DNA from: Cercophora sp. LCS_1
Lineage: Eukaryota > Ascomycota > Sordariomycetes > Sordariales > Lasiosphaeriaceae
Direction of reading: 5' to 3'
NCBI GenBank assembly: GCA_036250225.1
Contig: JAPZLL010000055.1
Coordinates: 1,697-65,696, forward strand
Length of the DNA stretch: 64,000 nucleotides
Shown here: piece after piece, positions 22,443 through 34,737 of the stretch
How the letters are laid out: each line of letters starts with the position of its first letter
How positions within the stretch are numbered: the stretch's first letter is position 1
Translations under genes and position numbers: made by a program
Notes under the pieces: model-generated
What the model was told of the DNA's origin: nothing
Databases searched by the model: none
What the model saw: the letters and a program-made list of their open reading frames with translations, nothing else

Positions 22443-23081
22443 ATGCCATCCAGAACCACAGTCGATGTCGAGATCAACACATACCGGCCCTCCTCCAGCA
22501 GGACACCGCAATATGGACGGTCCATCGAAGAGGAAGCCTTGCCAAGATACACAACTTGGTCCCCAGAACTACCATCGCAACCTCAATACGTGGTAGAAAC
22601 AGTCTATTCCCTTCCTTCTGACCTCTACGACCCTGTGGCAGAAAACGACTACTACCGCCGTCTAGAATCCCGCCTTGGTTCCGCACCAACAACCCGCTCT
22701 CGAGCACGGTCACGTTCTCGCCGTCGTGCATCACCCCGTCGACGACCAGTTTCTCGTCGACGTTCGAGCCAGGCTGTCGAGTTTCAACAACGCTCTGGAT
22801 ACAGTTCGACCCGGGACCCGTCGCCAACGCGAACTGTCACGACGACACCGGAGATCGAAATCGAGATTCCAAGAAGACGAAAGCGGGATGTGGATGTAGA
22901 CTTTCTCAGACCCTTGACGCCGCCTTCTTCACCGCGGGGGATGTCAAACTCGGACCGCGAACCTGCGTATTACTATCGTCCGCCACGATGGCGACCTTGT
23001 TGGTCGCAGGATTGCACGGACTGTGATCATCCAAGCCGGTCGGTGAGCTCCTTTGGTTGGGTGACGAGGGGGAGGTGGTAG
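22443..23081 (+). CDS. Small basic disordered protein, unknown
   Basis: The frame is open from 22395, but the ATG at 22443 fits best and gives 212 residues without introns. The middle is very rich in Arg and Ser (RSRARSRSRRRASPRRRP). Pro/Thr-rich segments flank it, and the end has CWSQDCTDCDH. RS-rich tracts occur in RNA-binding splicing factors, but no RRM or other domain is present, so that role is only possible. It resembles in style, not in sequence, the low-complexity genes near 56 and 57 kb. Confidence 0.5.
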   Translation: MPSRTTVDVEINTYRPSSSRTPQYGRSIEEEALPRYTTWSPELPSQPQYVVETVYSLPSDLYDPVAENDYYRRLESRLGSAPTTRSRARSRSRRRASPRRRPVSRRRSSQAVEFQQRSGYSSTRDPSPTRTVTTTPEIEIEIPRRRKRDVDVDFLRPLTPPSSPRGMSNSDREPAYYYRPPRWRPCWSQDCTDCDHPSRSVSSFGWVTRGRW

Positions 23082-24440
23082 GTCTCGAAGACTGTGGGAA
23101 TGGACTGGACGGGGTAGTGAGCGTTTGTGTCTTACGACACGCTGCATTTGAATGTTTTGGGGCGTATTGGTGTTGATACGTAGTAAATCTAGGTCGTGAA
23201 TCAATGCCTTGGTGACACTCAAGTCCAAGCAGCAATTGTGAATCAAATGATCACGTCGTCCGTTAACCACTAGACGGCCGTTGAGATGTAAACTTGAGAC
23301 CGAGAGCTCCCTGGAAATCTTAGAGAACCGGCCGGGTTTTGGGGTTGCCAGTCCGTGCCTTGTCCGCCGAGTCAGATCGCAGGGGTGCGGAGGGCGGTCA
23401 CAGCAGGCGCAGACCCCCAAGGAGGTTAAAAAACTTAATAATAAAATGTTTTAGAATTAATATGCAAAAACAGGGGCTATTGTATTAGTAGGTCTGTTCC
23501 ACCTAAAAACATAACAGAGTCGAGCCAAGAACTTTGGTCCGCTTTTCAAAGAGGTAGATCGTTTTTTACAAAAAGTATTGAGGTAATTAAATTAAGCACC
23601 TAAGGTAATTGTTAAGACTTTTTTAAGCTTAAATTTGCATCCTCAGGATACCATCAAACTCGTCCACCTATTTTACTATTTCCATTTGCGATTGAAGAAT
23701 CGGTTTGTTCGACCTGCAGATGTACCTCAGGCAACAAACACTAAAACAGCGTGGGCAGGCAAGAACCACCAGTCACTATCAGGCTGCGCAGTCGAGCTGA
23801 AAAAAGCAGGCAAAATGTCGCAAGTTCACCAATTTTCTTCAATTCAGTGGTCTCCGTCATGTCAGAGAATCCGAATATCATGACACCAGCGGCACCCTCA
23901 GAGGCTCCTGGGCTAAAACGGCGTGTCCGCTTGGAGGATATCGCTCCATCTCCGTCCGTCAGGCGCCACGCCACGCTAAGGCGTTGATCGAATCCTGTGG
24001 TTGGATGCGCATTTCGACAAAATGCACATCTTCGGGGGAGAACGTGTCGGTCAGCGGCAGGTGGACCGAGGGCGCAATGGTACTTGATTGGGGAGTAGCC
24101 CCGCTTCAAGAGATTCCAATGACGTGATGGACTGTTGGTGTGGTCCGGTAAGCAAGTTGGCGTCACGCGGTTGCATTGGGTGGAAAGAGGGAAAGGGCAG
24201 CATGGCCAGAGACGGTGATTACTCTGGCTCCCAGAACGGCCGCACCGCTGATTGACCTAGATTCGCCCCTCATTGCTGCTTAATCCTGGCGCGATGTTTC
24301 TTCCATCTTCACCAACCTTGCAACCCAGCGGCTCGACAAGCAAAGCCCACACAGGAAATCAACACCCATGACAATGGATTTGGAGTAGAGAGAATAGGGT
24401 GCATCTGAGCAGTCCTCGCCAATAAATTCCGCCTCCGAGT
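23082..24440. other. Long intergenic region with an AT-rich island
   Basis: 1.36 kb without a recognised gene. From about 23428 to 23645 the composition is strongly AT-rich (runs such as TTAATAATAAAATG), in sharp contrast with the GC-rich flanks, as expected of a RIP-mutated repeat remnant. A 42-residue frame at 23859-23987 has no known relative. Confidence 0.5.
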
Positions 24441-26231
24441 CCGAGCGACTGTTGCTTGGAGATTGCCCTGTTTACTGGGATTCGGAGCAGAGAACGTACA
24501 GGATGCGGTATATACACGGCAAGTCAGACCCAGATTTGTGTTCCAGATGTCGTTTTCTCGAGGAGGTGGTCAAGCACGGCATCGAGGAGAAGATTATCGC
24601 TGTCCCTTGGTCGAACCAAGATGGCACACTGGAAGCCATGATAATGTTTGAAGAGGGGAGATGGGGCAAGATCTATGTGGGCCACTGGTGGGAAGGACGG
24701 TTCCAATCGTCCCCAAAGTCGTTTCACTTTCGCATTTTCAGTCTCCCAGGTAAGTAATCTCAGAGTCGCCTTCTAGTGCCTGATAATCACTCTGTTACCG
24801 ACTATCTGACGCTGTCACGGATCTTTAGGTAGTCGCAAGCTATGCTGGGGACAGACGAGGCCAGCTTGTTTGATGGCGATAGAGACATAAACCAGAAACA
24901 TGCGAGGCATCGAGTGGGAGTTACTCCCAGCCACGTTTCAGGATGCTATCTACTTTACACGACGACTCAATCTTCGATTTCTCTGGATCGACTCAATTGC
25001 ATCATCCAAGACAGCCCCCAAGATTGGCAGGAGCAATCTGCGCTGATGGCCGTCATCTACGGGGCCGCGTTGTGTGCCACAGCACCCAAGAGTGACGATG
25101 AGGGCTTTTATCTGCCGCCCGCTCCGCAATTTTGCTCACATGTACTCAGAATCCACGGGTCCAGCACCCAGGAGTACGATGTTCAGATTGAGCCGGATCT
25201 TGAGCAAAGTCACATCTATAATTGGACGTTCACCACCTCCAATTGGGTTCCAAGCCGGTCCAGCATGCACAATTTCCCACTCATGACGCGCGGTTGGACC
25301 TTCCAAGAACGTTTAATTTCGCCGCGTCTGGTGCACTTCGCCCGGAAGTCATGTGGGAGTGTCGTACCTTGTCATCTTGCCAGTGTTCAAGCATTTATTA
25401 CCCGCACAATCCCAACAGGGAAAGTCCTTTCATGCAACACAATGGCTGGAAACAACTTTACTTGGAAGCCGGGAGCAGAGATACAACTCACGACATCAAT
25501 AACGGTTTGCCTCCTAGCCATTGGGCCGAGATCGTACATATTCACTCACAGCTTCATCTCACACGCGAAACAGACAAGCTGCCCGCACCCTCTGGCATTG
25601 CTAAGCGAGAGCAATCCGGGAGGTCCGGCGATGAATACCTTGCAGGACTTTGGAGAAGCACTTTGCTAATGGATATACAATGGCTGGTAATCGGAATACC
25701 ACCAAGGAGGCCTTCGAAATGGCGGTGTCGTGGTCATGGGCTGCCATCGATGGTCCCACCAGTCTAGTCTGGTTTAAGTGCCCATATCACTTCTGTACCA
25801 TCATCGACGCCTCAGTCACGCTCGCCAGCTCTGATCCGACAGGCGAGCTTCAGTTTGGTTACATTGCTGTCAGGAGACCCGTCGCCAAAGTCAACCTTGC
25901 GGAGATTAGGACCAGATGTTCGTTGGGAAAACTAGCATTGAATGGTCACAGCGAGCTATTTTGGTTGGGATGTGAAAATGACTTCGAACTGGACGAGCAG
26001 GGGACTGTCCAAAATGGAAGCGACCTTGCTTGCCTGAAAGTAGCTCGCGGGACCGAATTGCAGACGGAGGGTGGCAGTGTCTTTGATCTAGTCTTGAGGC
26101 TTCGGATCCAGGGCGTCGCTCCAGACCCATCAATCTATGAACGTGTGGGTTGTGTCGACACAGGCTCGGCGGAAAGGATGGATGCTCATTGGTATGAAAG
26201 TAGCGCACCCACTACTTTGATAACTGTGTAG
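24440..26231 (+). pseudogene. HET-domain pseudogene
   Basis: Pieces of a HET protein lie in order but in different frames. The N-terminal element has DLCSRCRFLEEVVKHG (to about 24745). An intron-like GTAAGT...TTTAG follows, then TFQDAIYFTRRLNLRFLWIDS in one frame. CIIQDSPQDWQEQSALMAVIYG to GWTFQERLISPRLVHFA is in a second frame. PEVMWECRTLSSCQ to EYLAGLWRSTLL is in a third, and SWSWAAIDGP to the stop at 26229-26231 is in a fourth. Frameshifts fall near 24990, 25345 and 25690. The first HET motif (LSYCWG type) is missing, so a deletion between about 24745 and 24925 is likely. No functional product is expected. Confidence 0.85.
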
Positions 26232-26942
26232 CCACATCTCGGCCATATTCTCGGATGTACGGTCGGCGTCTATCAGACGCCAGTGGCAAAAACCTGGGAC
26301 AGTGGATGACCACGGAAATTTTACTTTGTAGAGTTTGGAGACGACGCAGTGGGCTAACTCCAGCAAGAGAGGTATGGTAAGGAGAAGAAGATGGTGGTGC
26401 TTGGGGGAGGAGTTGGAGGAGACGTGATTAAGTTTTGCTTAATATGACGTCGGCTTGTAAGAGCGGAATCCTTCTCAATAAACGTCGTTCCCTTGGAAGT
26501 ACCCGTGGTCGGTTGTCTGCCTGTGCGTCAAGTTTTCATGGCTCGGACCGGTAACTGGAGGGGGACGGGAGTTGCCGATGGGAAAGTTGAAATCCGTGAT
26601 CATGATATTTAAAATAAAAATCTCTTTATCATTGGGAGTGTCTCGCTGAGCTGTTGAGATTCTAGACCACTTATCGTTGAGAAGCCGGCACCGCACCAAA
26701 GCTTCAATGAGAGCATAAATATGTTTCCATTGAGAGGCTGCGGAGGCGCTGGACAAATTGAAGGTATTACAAAAGGACAGAAGACACCGCCGCGGCTTGG
26801 AAATTTCAAGGAATCTGGCATTACCAACCCTACCGTATCAACCTTGCCTCCACCGAGGTCACCCACACACTTTAGTCCCTGCCCGACCGCAGTGCATCCT
26901 TTATCATCTGACCAATTGGGAGGACGGATATCAAGAGAGAAA
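26232..26942. other. Intergenic, no supported gene
   Basis: About 710 bases between the 3' ends of the HET pseudogene and the converging NACHT gene. Short frames here have no recognisable product. Confidence 0.5.
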
Positions 26943-29900
26943 TCAAAGGCCCCACTGTACAGCGGTCAGCATATCTCGAATTTTTACCGGGTTGAAAAGC
27001 CACCTACTCAATACGAGCACAATGATGTATGCAGTCCTTGAGCGCCAAACTCGCGTCGGCTGTGTCCTTAACCCAGAGGCCTGGGAGTTGACAACAGGCG
27101 ATGGGTCATCATCGTCTGTTGAACGCACATCATCGCGAGAAGGCTCTTCCCCGTCCACTAGCCGCAGCAACTCCTCCTTGTTCGGTATTTCCTCCAGTCC
27201 CTCTATCCAGCTTCTCAGTGACCACGAGTCTCCTAGTTCCATCTCGTCGCCCGTCGCCGTGTTAGCGGAATCCACCGCGTCCATGGTCTTGATGTTGTTC
27301 AAGGGCTCTCCTGGGGGGAGTCTCGACCAGCAGGAGGCTACAGGGGTCATTGCCCCTCGGCCACCTGCGGGACCACTCCAAAAGCGAAACTCGGCTCTGG
27401 TCCTGTCGGGGCGCGGAACCCACACCGTGAATCTCGACTCCGCGGTGGTGGCGCCCTGCCTCAAAAAGCGCTGTACCACCGCTCCGAAGCGAATGTGCCT
27501 GTCTCGACGGGATACTTCCGTGTAAGTCGCCGTGAGATCCTGTTGGAGGAACCATTCGGAGATTAAATAGTGCTGCCAAACGCTGAGCCCGGCTGTGCCA
27601 TAAACGGGCATCGCGGTGGTGCTGGTAGCGGTACTTGCATAGGATTCGGAGTTAAAATCGCCGCTTAGGGGAAGTCCAGGACAAGGCATGATGCATGTTC
27701 TTGTTTTCGCCGTTAAGAGCCCCAGATTCAAGAGAGCGTCCAAGATCGACCAGTCAACGTCTTCCTCGAAATGCTGGCGCGTGAATACTGCGTACGCAAC
27801 AAGTACCACCATCGTAACCCTGTCTCGAGCTATCGGCGCCTGAGCTGCCCACCAAACCGGATACCCGTGATCGGTGAATAGATACGTGCAGCTGTGTAAT
27901 GCGGTCGGCACCCAACCCGACGCCACTGGGTAGCCTCGCTGGTCCGGGTCTTTGTTGAACTGGCCAATCCCAGTCCACCCCTCGTTACTTAATCTGATGC
28001 AAATTTGGGCGTAGATAGGCCGCAGCTCCCATTCCCGCCAGAGTGGTAGGTTGGCGGTGTCCACCCAGGTGTCTAGCGAGCGTAGGAAGGTGAACGGCGC
28101 TTGGTCAAGACTATATGCTTTACGCATCACGAGTAAGGGTGAAATTCTCTCCGAGATGTCCCCTAAAGCTATCCGTCCCTGATTATGGATGCTACCGAGC
28201 CGAGATTCAGCGAGATGTAGCTGAGAAAGAGCTTCAACTGCATTATAGCCGACCAAGAAAGACTCCATTTCGTCACTGATGTCCTTTCTTTCCAGAAATT
28301 CGGGGATTGACCGGTGAGTGTAGTCGATTGTGCGGTGAGTGTAATAGATTGTGCTTGCCGATTCGACGAGTCCTTTGCACCAACCATTCAGGCGCTTGCG
28401 GCCAAGTAGGACACGTTCCTCGAATGTCATGCCACACATTCCCTTCTGGGAAAAGTCGTCCCGCTCGGCAAATGTCTTGTTGTGGTTGTAGTTGTCGAGA
28501 AAAGAATAAGCGAATAAAGACACTGGCAACCTCCATCGTTTTGATGGCGCCACGATGGCTAGCGTCTGGTAGGCCCTTTTGCGGTCCGACTTGCTGAGAG
28601 ACTTGAGGATGTACTCGTAGAGATTGTCCAGTTCGTCAGGCAACGAATCGACGAGATGTATCAGAGTGTCGGCGTCTGCTCCATTCTCCAATTGGTCGCG
28701 CATCTGCTTCACTACCAGAGCCACCCAGAGAAAAATTCCCTCCGCTTTGTTGGTAATAGCCCTGGCCACACTTTTGATAGCTTGCTCGTCCGATATGCCA
28801 TCTAGCTTATCTTGAGCGTAAACCTCCATGTCAAAACTTGTGAGTTCATGAAGCCGGAGTCTCTTGTCAGCCGAGAACGCATTCATGAAGACATTGTGCT
28901 CTCTGCTAGAGGCGCACACTTTCACGTCTCGGGGCGATTTCGTTGTCCAGCTGGTCAGTAGATTCACCATCTCCTTGTGGTCATTCTGGGCCGTCTCTTG
29001 GTATTCGTCGAGGCCGTCGATGAAGAAGCAGAAGCAGTGTTTAGCAACCAGATTTGTGCTTCCAACGAGGCGAGTGAAGGCAGCCCGGACATCCTTCTCC
29101 GGAATGAGGAACTCGGTCTGGACCTGCCAAGGTGCAGCCCTAGCATCTTTCCACAACTGGGGAAAAACTTCGCATACCAATTCCGGGCGAGACTTTAAAA
29201 CGTCGTGAAGGATTGAACGGTAGAGTCCGTGAAGCGACTTCTGCATCGGCGATCCGGGCCGCCAAAAGAAGAAGCTCGCGACCACAAGATCTCTGCCGCC
29301 TACTAATTGTGAGTATCAGAACTGTTGCGGGTCGCAGTGGGTGACAGATCGAAAGAAATGCGTACCAGCCCATTCTCTGAGTTTGGCCAATGTCCCTGAG
29401 TGGTCGCTCAGGTATTTCATCAGCGTCGATTTGCCGGAACCTAGCTTTCCGGATATGTGAAAGACGCCCTCCCCCGTGGAAAGCCATTGTATAAATTTTT
29501 CCCCGACCACAAACTTCATATCGTATCGCGTCAACGTCATCTTCGGCATCACTGACATCATTCTCGTGAAGGATCCATCGGAAAGTTTTGCAATGTGCCT
29601 CGTCCACCATGTCAAACCGGCCATACATCCCTTCAAACGCCAGACTTTTCACGATGCGGCTCTGAATGATAACCGAGAAAGCACTCTCTTGCACATCTAC
29701 CAGCCGACTGATCTGCCCCTGGGCCTCAGCACTAACCCCTGCGACCTGAAAGCCCCGGCGGAGATCCTCAACGTTTTTGCGGAGTCGCTCCAACTGTGCG
29801 GCGTCGCTCTTGGCTGACTCGACCAGGACGTCGAGAGAGGTCTTATTGATAAAGGTCAATAGCAGATCGAGCTGGCTGCGGCAGTAGTCCAGTCGCTCCT

Positions 29901-30267
29901 CCAGGTTCGCCCTCTCCTTATCGTGCACCTTGTTCTTCAGCGCAGACCATAAACTCTGGCTTACGGACTCGGTGTCTTTGGGCTTGATCCGGCTCAGCAG
30001 CTCGACCAACTTGGTTGACAGATCGCGACATTCAGCAGCCAGCACGCATAGCTGCCTCTCCTCCCCGGCGAGCCGTTGGTCGTCGGGTGCAAGCAGGCGG
30101 GCGGCGAAGCGCTTCATCTCGACCGCGATAGATTCGCGGTTCCGGTTTTCATCCAGGACCCCATCAAGGGCTTCGTGGATCTTAACGGCGCCCTTGACAA
30201 GGCTCGTGCTGAAGGTGACGAAGGCGACGACGCCGGATGCAAGACCGACCGCGGTGACTGGGTCCAT
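26943..30267 (-). CDS. HeLo-like/NACHT (NLR-type) protein with a one-base frameshift
   Basis: Exons 30267-29366 and 29302-26943 around a 63-nt intron. The N-terminus MDPVTAVGLASGVVAFVTFS begins a Helo_like_N/fungal STAND N-terminal domain, used in relatives for membrane-directed cell death. The P-loop GKLGSGKST lies near 29430-29455 and Walker B FIDGLDEY near 29010-29030. The remaining NACHT and winged-helix-like region follows, with no WD40 or ankyrin tail. A late hydrophobic stretch (TAYIIVLVLSRWLF) is near the end. Exon lengths sum to 3262, one over a multiple of three. The frame shifts at the run GGGGAAAAATTT (minus strand, 29504-29493), just before the P-loop. Removing one base there gives an intact protein of about 1086 residues. 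It is either newly dead or contains a homopolymer sequencing error. Confidence 0.85.
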
Positions 30268-30304
30268 AGAGACTTGAATCGATTGCTTCGGTGGGATGAT
30301 GGAA

Positions 30305-30328
30305 GAGAGAGAGAGAGAGAGAGAGAGC
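30305..30328 (+). repeat. (GA)n microsatellite
   Basis: About twelve GA units in the upstream region of the NACHT gene, 38 bases before its start codon. GA/CT tracts are common in fungal promoters and leaders. Confidence 0.9.
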
Positions 30329-30601
30329 AGCCCGGGACGGCAACAAGGGTTTTTTGGGCGTCAAACCGGCCCGGCCACGCAGCAGGGCGCGATTGGCAAA
30401 CCATTTCCCCTCACTCTTCCCAGAACACATGCACCATGCAGGTCTTCCGAAGAGTTTTGTTCAATTGAAGTGGCTGGAGCCCAGAACCTGTCCTTGAATG
30501 GCTGGTGTTGGTTGCATCAGCCTATCAGAGCGTCCGAGGCAGTCGCCGAACCCCTCCCTGCATCAAGATTTCTGTCGACTTTGGCTCTCAACAGCGAAAA
30601 C

Positions 30602-30790
30602 ACGCGATACACGCGAAAATAGTTCGTTGGCCGTGGCCAAAACAATTGCTCAATTGATTGAAGTTATCGTCGTTGTGTTCAAAAAGCAGTGTGGGGATTT
30701 CCGACCGTTACCCCTCTTTCTGGATGGCCGGCACCAGCCTCTGGCGGCTTGCCCAGCCACGAACACGGCTTATTCCGTCGCCCGTTGACA
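30602..30790 (+). repeat. Dispersed repeat R1, copy b
   Basis: Inverted partner of the repeat at 14571-14775. It lies in the 790-base interval between the NACHT gene (5' end) and the Argonaute gene (3' end). Apart from this repeat and the GA tract, that interval shows no gene. Confidence 0.8.
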
Positions 30791-31058
30791 ATTTCTTTCG
30801 CAATCTGCAAACTTTTTGGGTCTGGCCTAGGCGTATAGAGATTTGAATGCCTTCTTTTCTTGTATCTATCACCTATCAACAACTGACATTTTCAACGGAA
30901 TCAATCGATGGTATCACCCAGCGCAGTCCCCTCCCAGATCTCCGACGACGGCGACAATATTGCCTAAGCCGAAGGCAGAGAGTGCCACATACTGCTGGAC
31001 GAAACATCTGCTCCATAGCAACCCGAGCGGCCATCATCCTATACCCTCCTCCCTTCAC

Positions 31059-34000
31059 CTAAATGTAGAACATACTGTCTCTGATCCTCGGATGGATCCT
31101 AACTTCCTCATCTATTACAGCAATCCCCTCCATATTGCCAGATATCGAGGGCGAGGCCGAGCCAGGGTATGGGTCGAACACTCCGCTCAGATAGCACCTT
31201 GATCGCTCGCACAGAAGAGTTGCGTAGTACGCAGGCGTGCAAATGCTCACGGCTTTCGTCGCGCGCCCATAGGCGTAACACATGCTTAGGGTTAGACCTT
31301 GGAGCCGATCAGCAGCCATCTGGGATGGTAGCATATCTCTCTTGCAATGGGCGCGGAAGATCTCGTCAAGCACTACAACATAGCGTGCTGGCCGTGCAGT
31401 GCCCTGGATAGCTGCGTGTGACTGGAGGAAGAATTCCCAGCTGCGCGGGTCCGTCACTCCTCGGTCAATGACAGTGCCCGGCTTGGGGTTCGACGACTGA
31501 TCCGCGTCGGCCGTATGCGTTGGATAGAAGCGAGTGTGGTGGCGTTTGCCGACAAGAATAACCGTCAAACGCGGAACCCCTCTGCTCTGGTCCACTGCTG
31601 GGTACATATCTTCGCAGGCTTTACGAAGGAGCGGTAGCTCTTCGTCAACGACCGTCTGATACTGACCCTCCGAGACGCCGTCGCGATATACGAGGATGTT
31701 CTCGGGCAACGTCTGGTGCTTCCCTAAACTTTTCCACAGTCGGAGCCGCGATTTCAGCATGTCTGTCAAGCCCGAAACCATTTCTTGGCGTGCTGCCTGG
31801 ACCCTCAGCACACCAGGCCACTGCCCGAGTGATCTGTCGATGCTTGCCACCATTCCAGCAATGCTCGGTGCATCCTTGCTTGAGGCGGGAGATGGGTGGG
31901 TAACGTCGATCCCCACGACCATTGTCTTGTTCTCGCTGATAATGCCGAGGCGAGCCTTGTCAACTAGCTGGTTGTTTCCACCGAGCTTCAGGTTCAACTT
32001 CAATGCAATGTTGGCAAAAAAGTGATCTTGGCCCCTTTCTTTGGCGAGCTTGTGTCCCACAACGCAGATCGTCTGGATACCGAACTCTTGATCGCAACAG
32101 CGCTTGATTCGATTATACATCGGAGTATTGTGTTCTGGCAAGATGATGAGAAGAAAGTCGAGATGTTGTGCTGCCAGTTTAAGTCGCTGGTCTAGTTGTG
32201 GATCATCCGGACCATTCAAAATTAGTGTCTGTCCCTGACGAGGAGGCATGACTGAGATTCCGGTTCGGGATAATGCGCCTCCAAACCGCCGAATGACGTC
32301 GGCTAGACTCGCCTGTTCGAATGCATCGTGGCAGCCTCGCAGCGATATCATTAAATACGACCATCTCTTCAAGCTCCCGGCGGTGTTGAACTTCGCATCG
32401 ACCATGTTCCAGCCGCCAAAACGCACCTGTGCTTCCTTGTTCCGGCTATAAACAACCTTGGGCGGCGGCAAAACGCGCCCAGGGACAGTGATCAGGCCCG
32501 GTGAGACGGAAAGACCAAATTGATGCTATGAGGCATCAGCGCTGTATGTGGTGTACAAAAAAAGGGAGAATCTCTTACGAGTAGAGCGTTTGTTCGTGAG
32601 TCGAGTCCAACTGTTCCTAATCCATCAGAGATGATTGATGTCGCATTCTCCCACGGCTTGCGTGCGGCGAACTGTGCCATCTTTTGTATCTGAGCATGGT
32701 TGAGTTTCGATGTTGCGTTTTGTCCGGCGAAGATAAAGCAGAACTCAGGTGGCAGGTACGTCGGCCTTCCTCTCGTCCCAACATTGACCACCGGAATGTC
32801 AGTATTGTCAATCGACAGGCCGTACGCTGCATGTATGTTAGATTTTGCCGATTCACCTTTGGGTGGGCACCACTTACTCTCCCAGAAGTAGTCGTAGACG
32901 CTAATATATCTCCCGCTTGCTGAAGAAGCAGAATCACCCCTCAGCCCGGTCGTCGCGGACGCCTTCTTCCTCTTTCCTCGATTAGGTGCCTCGGCCGTCG
33001 ACAACCCTGTTTGAGCGGGGCCTTCCAGCCAGAACTCCACATGCATCGGACCTGCGCCGAACTCCTTCACCCTGGGTGGGTGATCAAGTTCTTGGCCGTC
33101 ATCGGTGGTAGCGAGTCCGAGAATGGTCTTTTCTCGATGTATAACCTCGCCTTTTTGGTTCCTTCTTTCCGGGAGGTAGGTGGTTCTAACCCTAAGCCTG
33201 TTGAGAAAGGCCTCGATGCCGGATTTGTTTGTCAGCTCAGCATCAAGGCGGAGGATCAGATTGTCGAGTGGGCCGTCCTGGTAGAAAGCGGCGGTGCTGA
33301 CATTGACGTTGACCAACACGCGACAGCATGCCGTACGTACACTGGCAAAGAAACCACGTATGGCAATCAGTCCACTCCCGAGGTCGAACGTGGCTGAGCT
33401 CTGATTCAGCGAGAAGGTTTTGCTTGAGCTAATCGTAACCAAGTTGCCAGTCGACTTGGAATAGTGGTTCAAGAAGATGTTGAGTGCCTGTATCATGGGT
33501 AGTTTGTCGTCGTAATGGGCTCTCAGGTCAGTCGACGTCAGATACTCGGTCAGCTCCGCGACTGACAGGGTACCAGTATAGCAGAGTCGCACATTATATT
33601 CCCTGGCGCCTTTTTCCGGCTCGTCGTGGCCCTCTTCTCGATAGCATATTGTAACACTCAAATCATCCTCCACGAATTTCTGGCGAGAAAGGAGAGTCGA
33701 CCTAAAATCTGATACAATGTCATGCTGGAATTGTCCGAGTTCTGGCGCTTGCAGCAAAATTCGGATAACCTGGGTCAATTTCCTCCCAACCACCGAGGGC
33801 GAGACAGAAATGGCATATCGGTGCAGTTTCAAGTCCGGTGATACGGCCATTTCGACATAGTTGGCCCAAAGCGTGACCGGTTTGCCTGCCGTACCGTATC
33901 CAGGCCGGTGTGGAAAGGAGCGCTCCAAAAGGAGCTCACGCTCACGTAGCGCATCCTTGCCAGCCTGGAGAGTGTTTTCAGCTCTGTTCACTACCGCATC

Positions 34001-34159
34001 CGGAGGGGGTACTGTTCCATCCTGCTGGCTATCTCTAAAATTAATATGACGCGTGCATTCTGTCAAGGAGCCAAGTAAGATCACTCACAAGAATACCCGG
34101 ATTGGCGCAGGCCCTCCAGGTCTGAAGGTGCCACTGGCTCTGCCTCGATTTTCAGGCAT
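31059..34159 (-). CDS. Argonaute (QDE-2/Sms-2-type RNA-silencing protein)
   Basis: Four minus-strand exons, 34159-34089, 34034-32878, 32826-32579 and 32525-31059, have introns of 54, 51 and 53 nt and sum to 981 codons (980 residues), perfectly in frame. Domains in order are the N domain and linker, PAZ (VYDYFWE, then PTYLPPEFC), MID (YLMISLRGCHDAFEQA, GQTLILNG) and PIWI. PIWI shows the catalytic Asp in VVGIDVTHPSP, a candidate Glu finger in ARQEMVSGL and the second Asp in YRDGVSEGQ. The fourth catalytic position, normally His or Asp in the PAYYA-x-L motif, is Thr here (PAYYATLL, codon at 31218-31220). The C-terminus SMFYI is canonical. Argonautes load small RNAs and silence matching transcripts. 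The Thr suggests weak or absent slicing. It sits head-to-head with the HET-ankyrin gene. Confidence 0.93.
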
Positions 34160-34737
34160 TGTTGAACAATGAAGGACAAAGTTAGTTGGATCACAGAGTG
34201 AACGAAGTGGATTTATGCGGGGTCGGGGGCGGATGCTGCTTTGTGAGAGTCCCCGGTTCAAAATCCAGGCTCTCCATGCTGCACGCTCGGTCTTCTGCAG
34301 GTTTGCTAAGATGCATCGGGAAACTGGAAAAGTGACTAAACCAACTATTGGCCGGCCCGACTTCTGCCTAGAATGGGCGTTATCGCAGCAGCAGAGCCGC
34401 CCCACACACCTTGCTGTGCGCCTCACTGAATCCCTGTCTAGAACGACGAGCAATTGGTGGCCTCACTCGCCTTCCACTGCAGGCCGCTCGTTCGGTCCAT
34501 GCGCTGTGCGCGTCTAAACAAGCCCCCGCTTTCACTTCGCAGCTAACTTTCGCCGATTGATCAAATCCAAACTTTTCCTTCCTTGACTTCTAACCACGCT
34601 CCAGCGCAGCATGTTATCATTGTAATATACTCCTATCATCATCCCGCGATCAGAAGCCCACTGTGGGACCAATCCGACGAACTGCCCTCCAATACCCCTG
34701 CTACCATTTGCACGCGGCGCTGCACGCCCATTGCATC
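34160..34737. promoter_or_regulatory. Shared upstream region of Argonaute and HET-ankyrin genes
   Basis: Only 578 bases separate the start codons of two divergently transcribed genes, so both promoters must lie here. Short frames run through it but have no recognisable product. No specific factor-binding site was identified. Confidence 0.5.

Noticed and set aside
26758..27525. 255-residue plus-strand frame
   Set aside because: It lies antisense to the C-terminal region of the NACHT protein and has no recognisable domain.
29493..29504. Programmed -1 frameshifting in the NACHT gene
   Set aside because: G GGA AAA fits the slippery heptamer in the first frame, but the downstream domain is in the +1 frame, so a -1 slip would not restore it.
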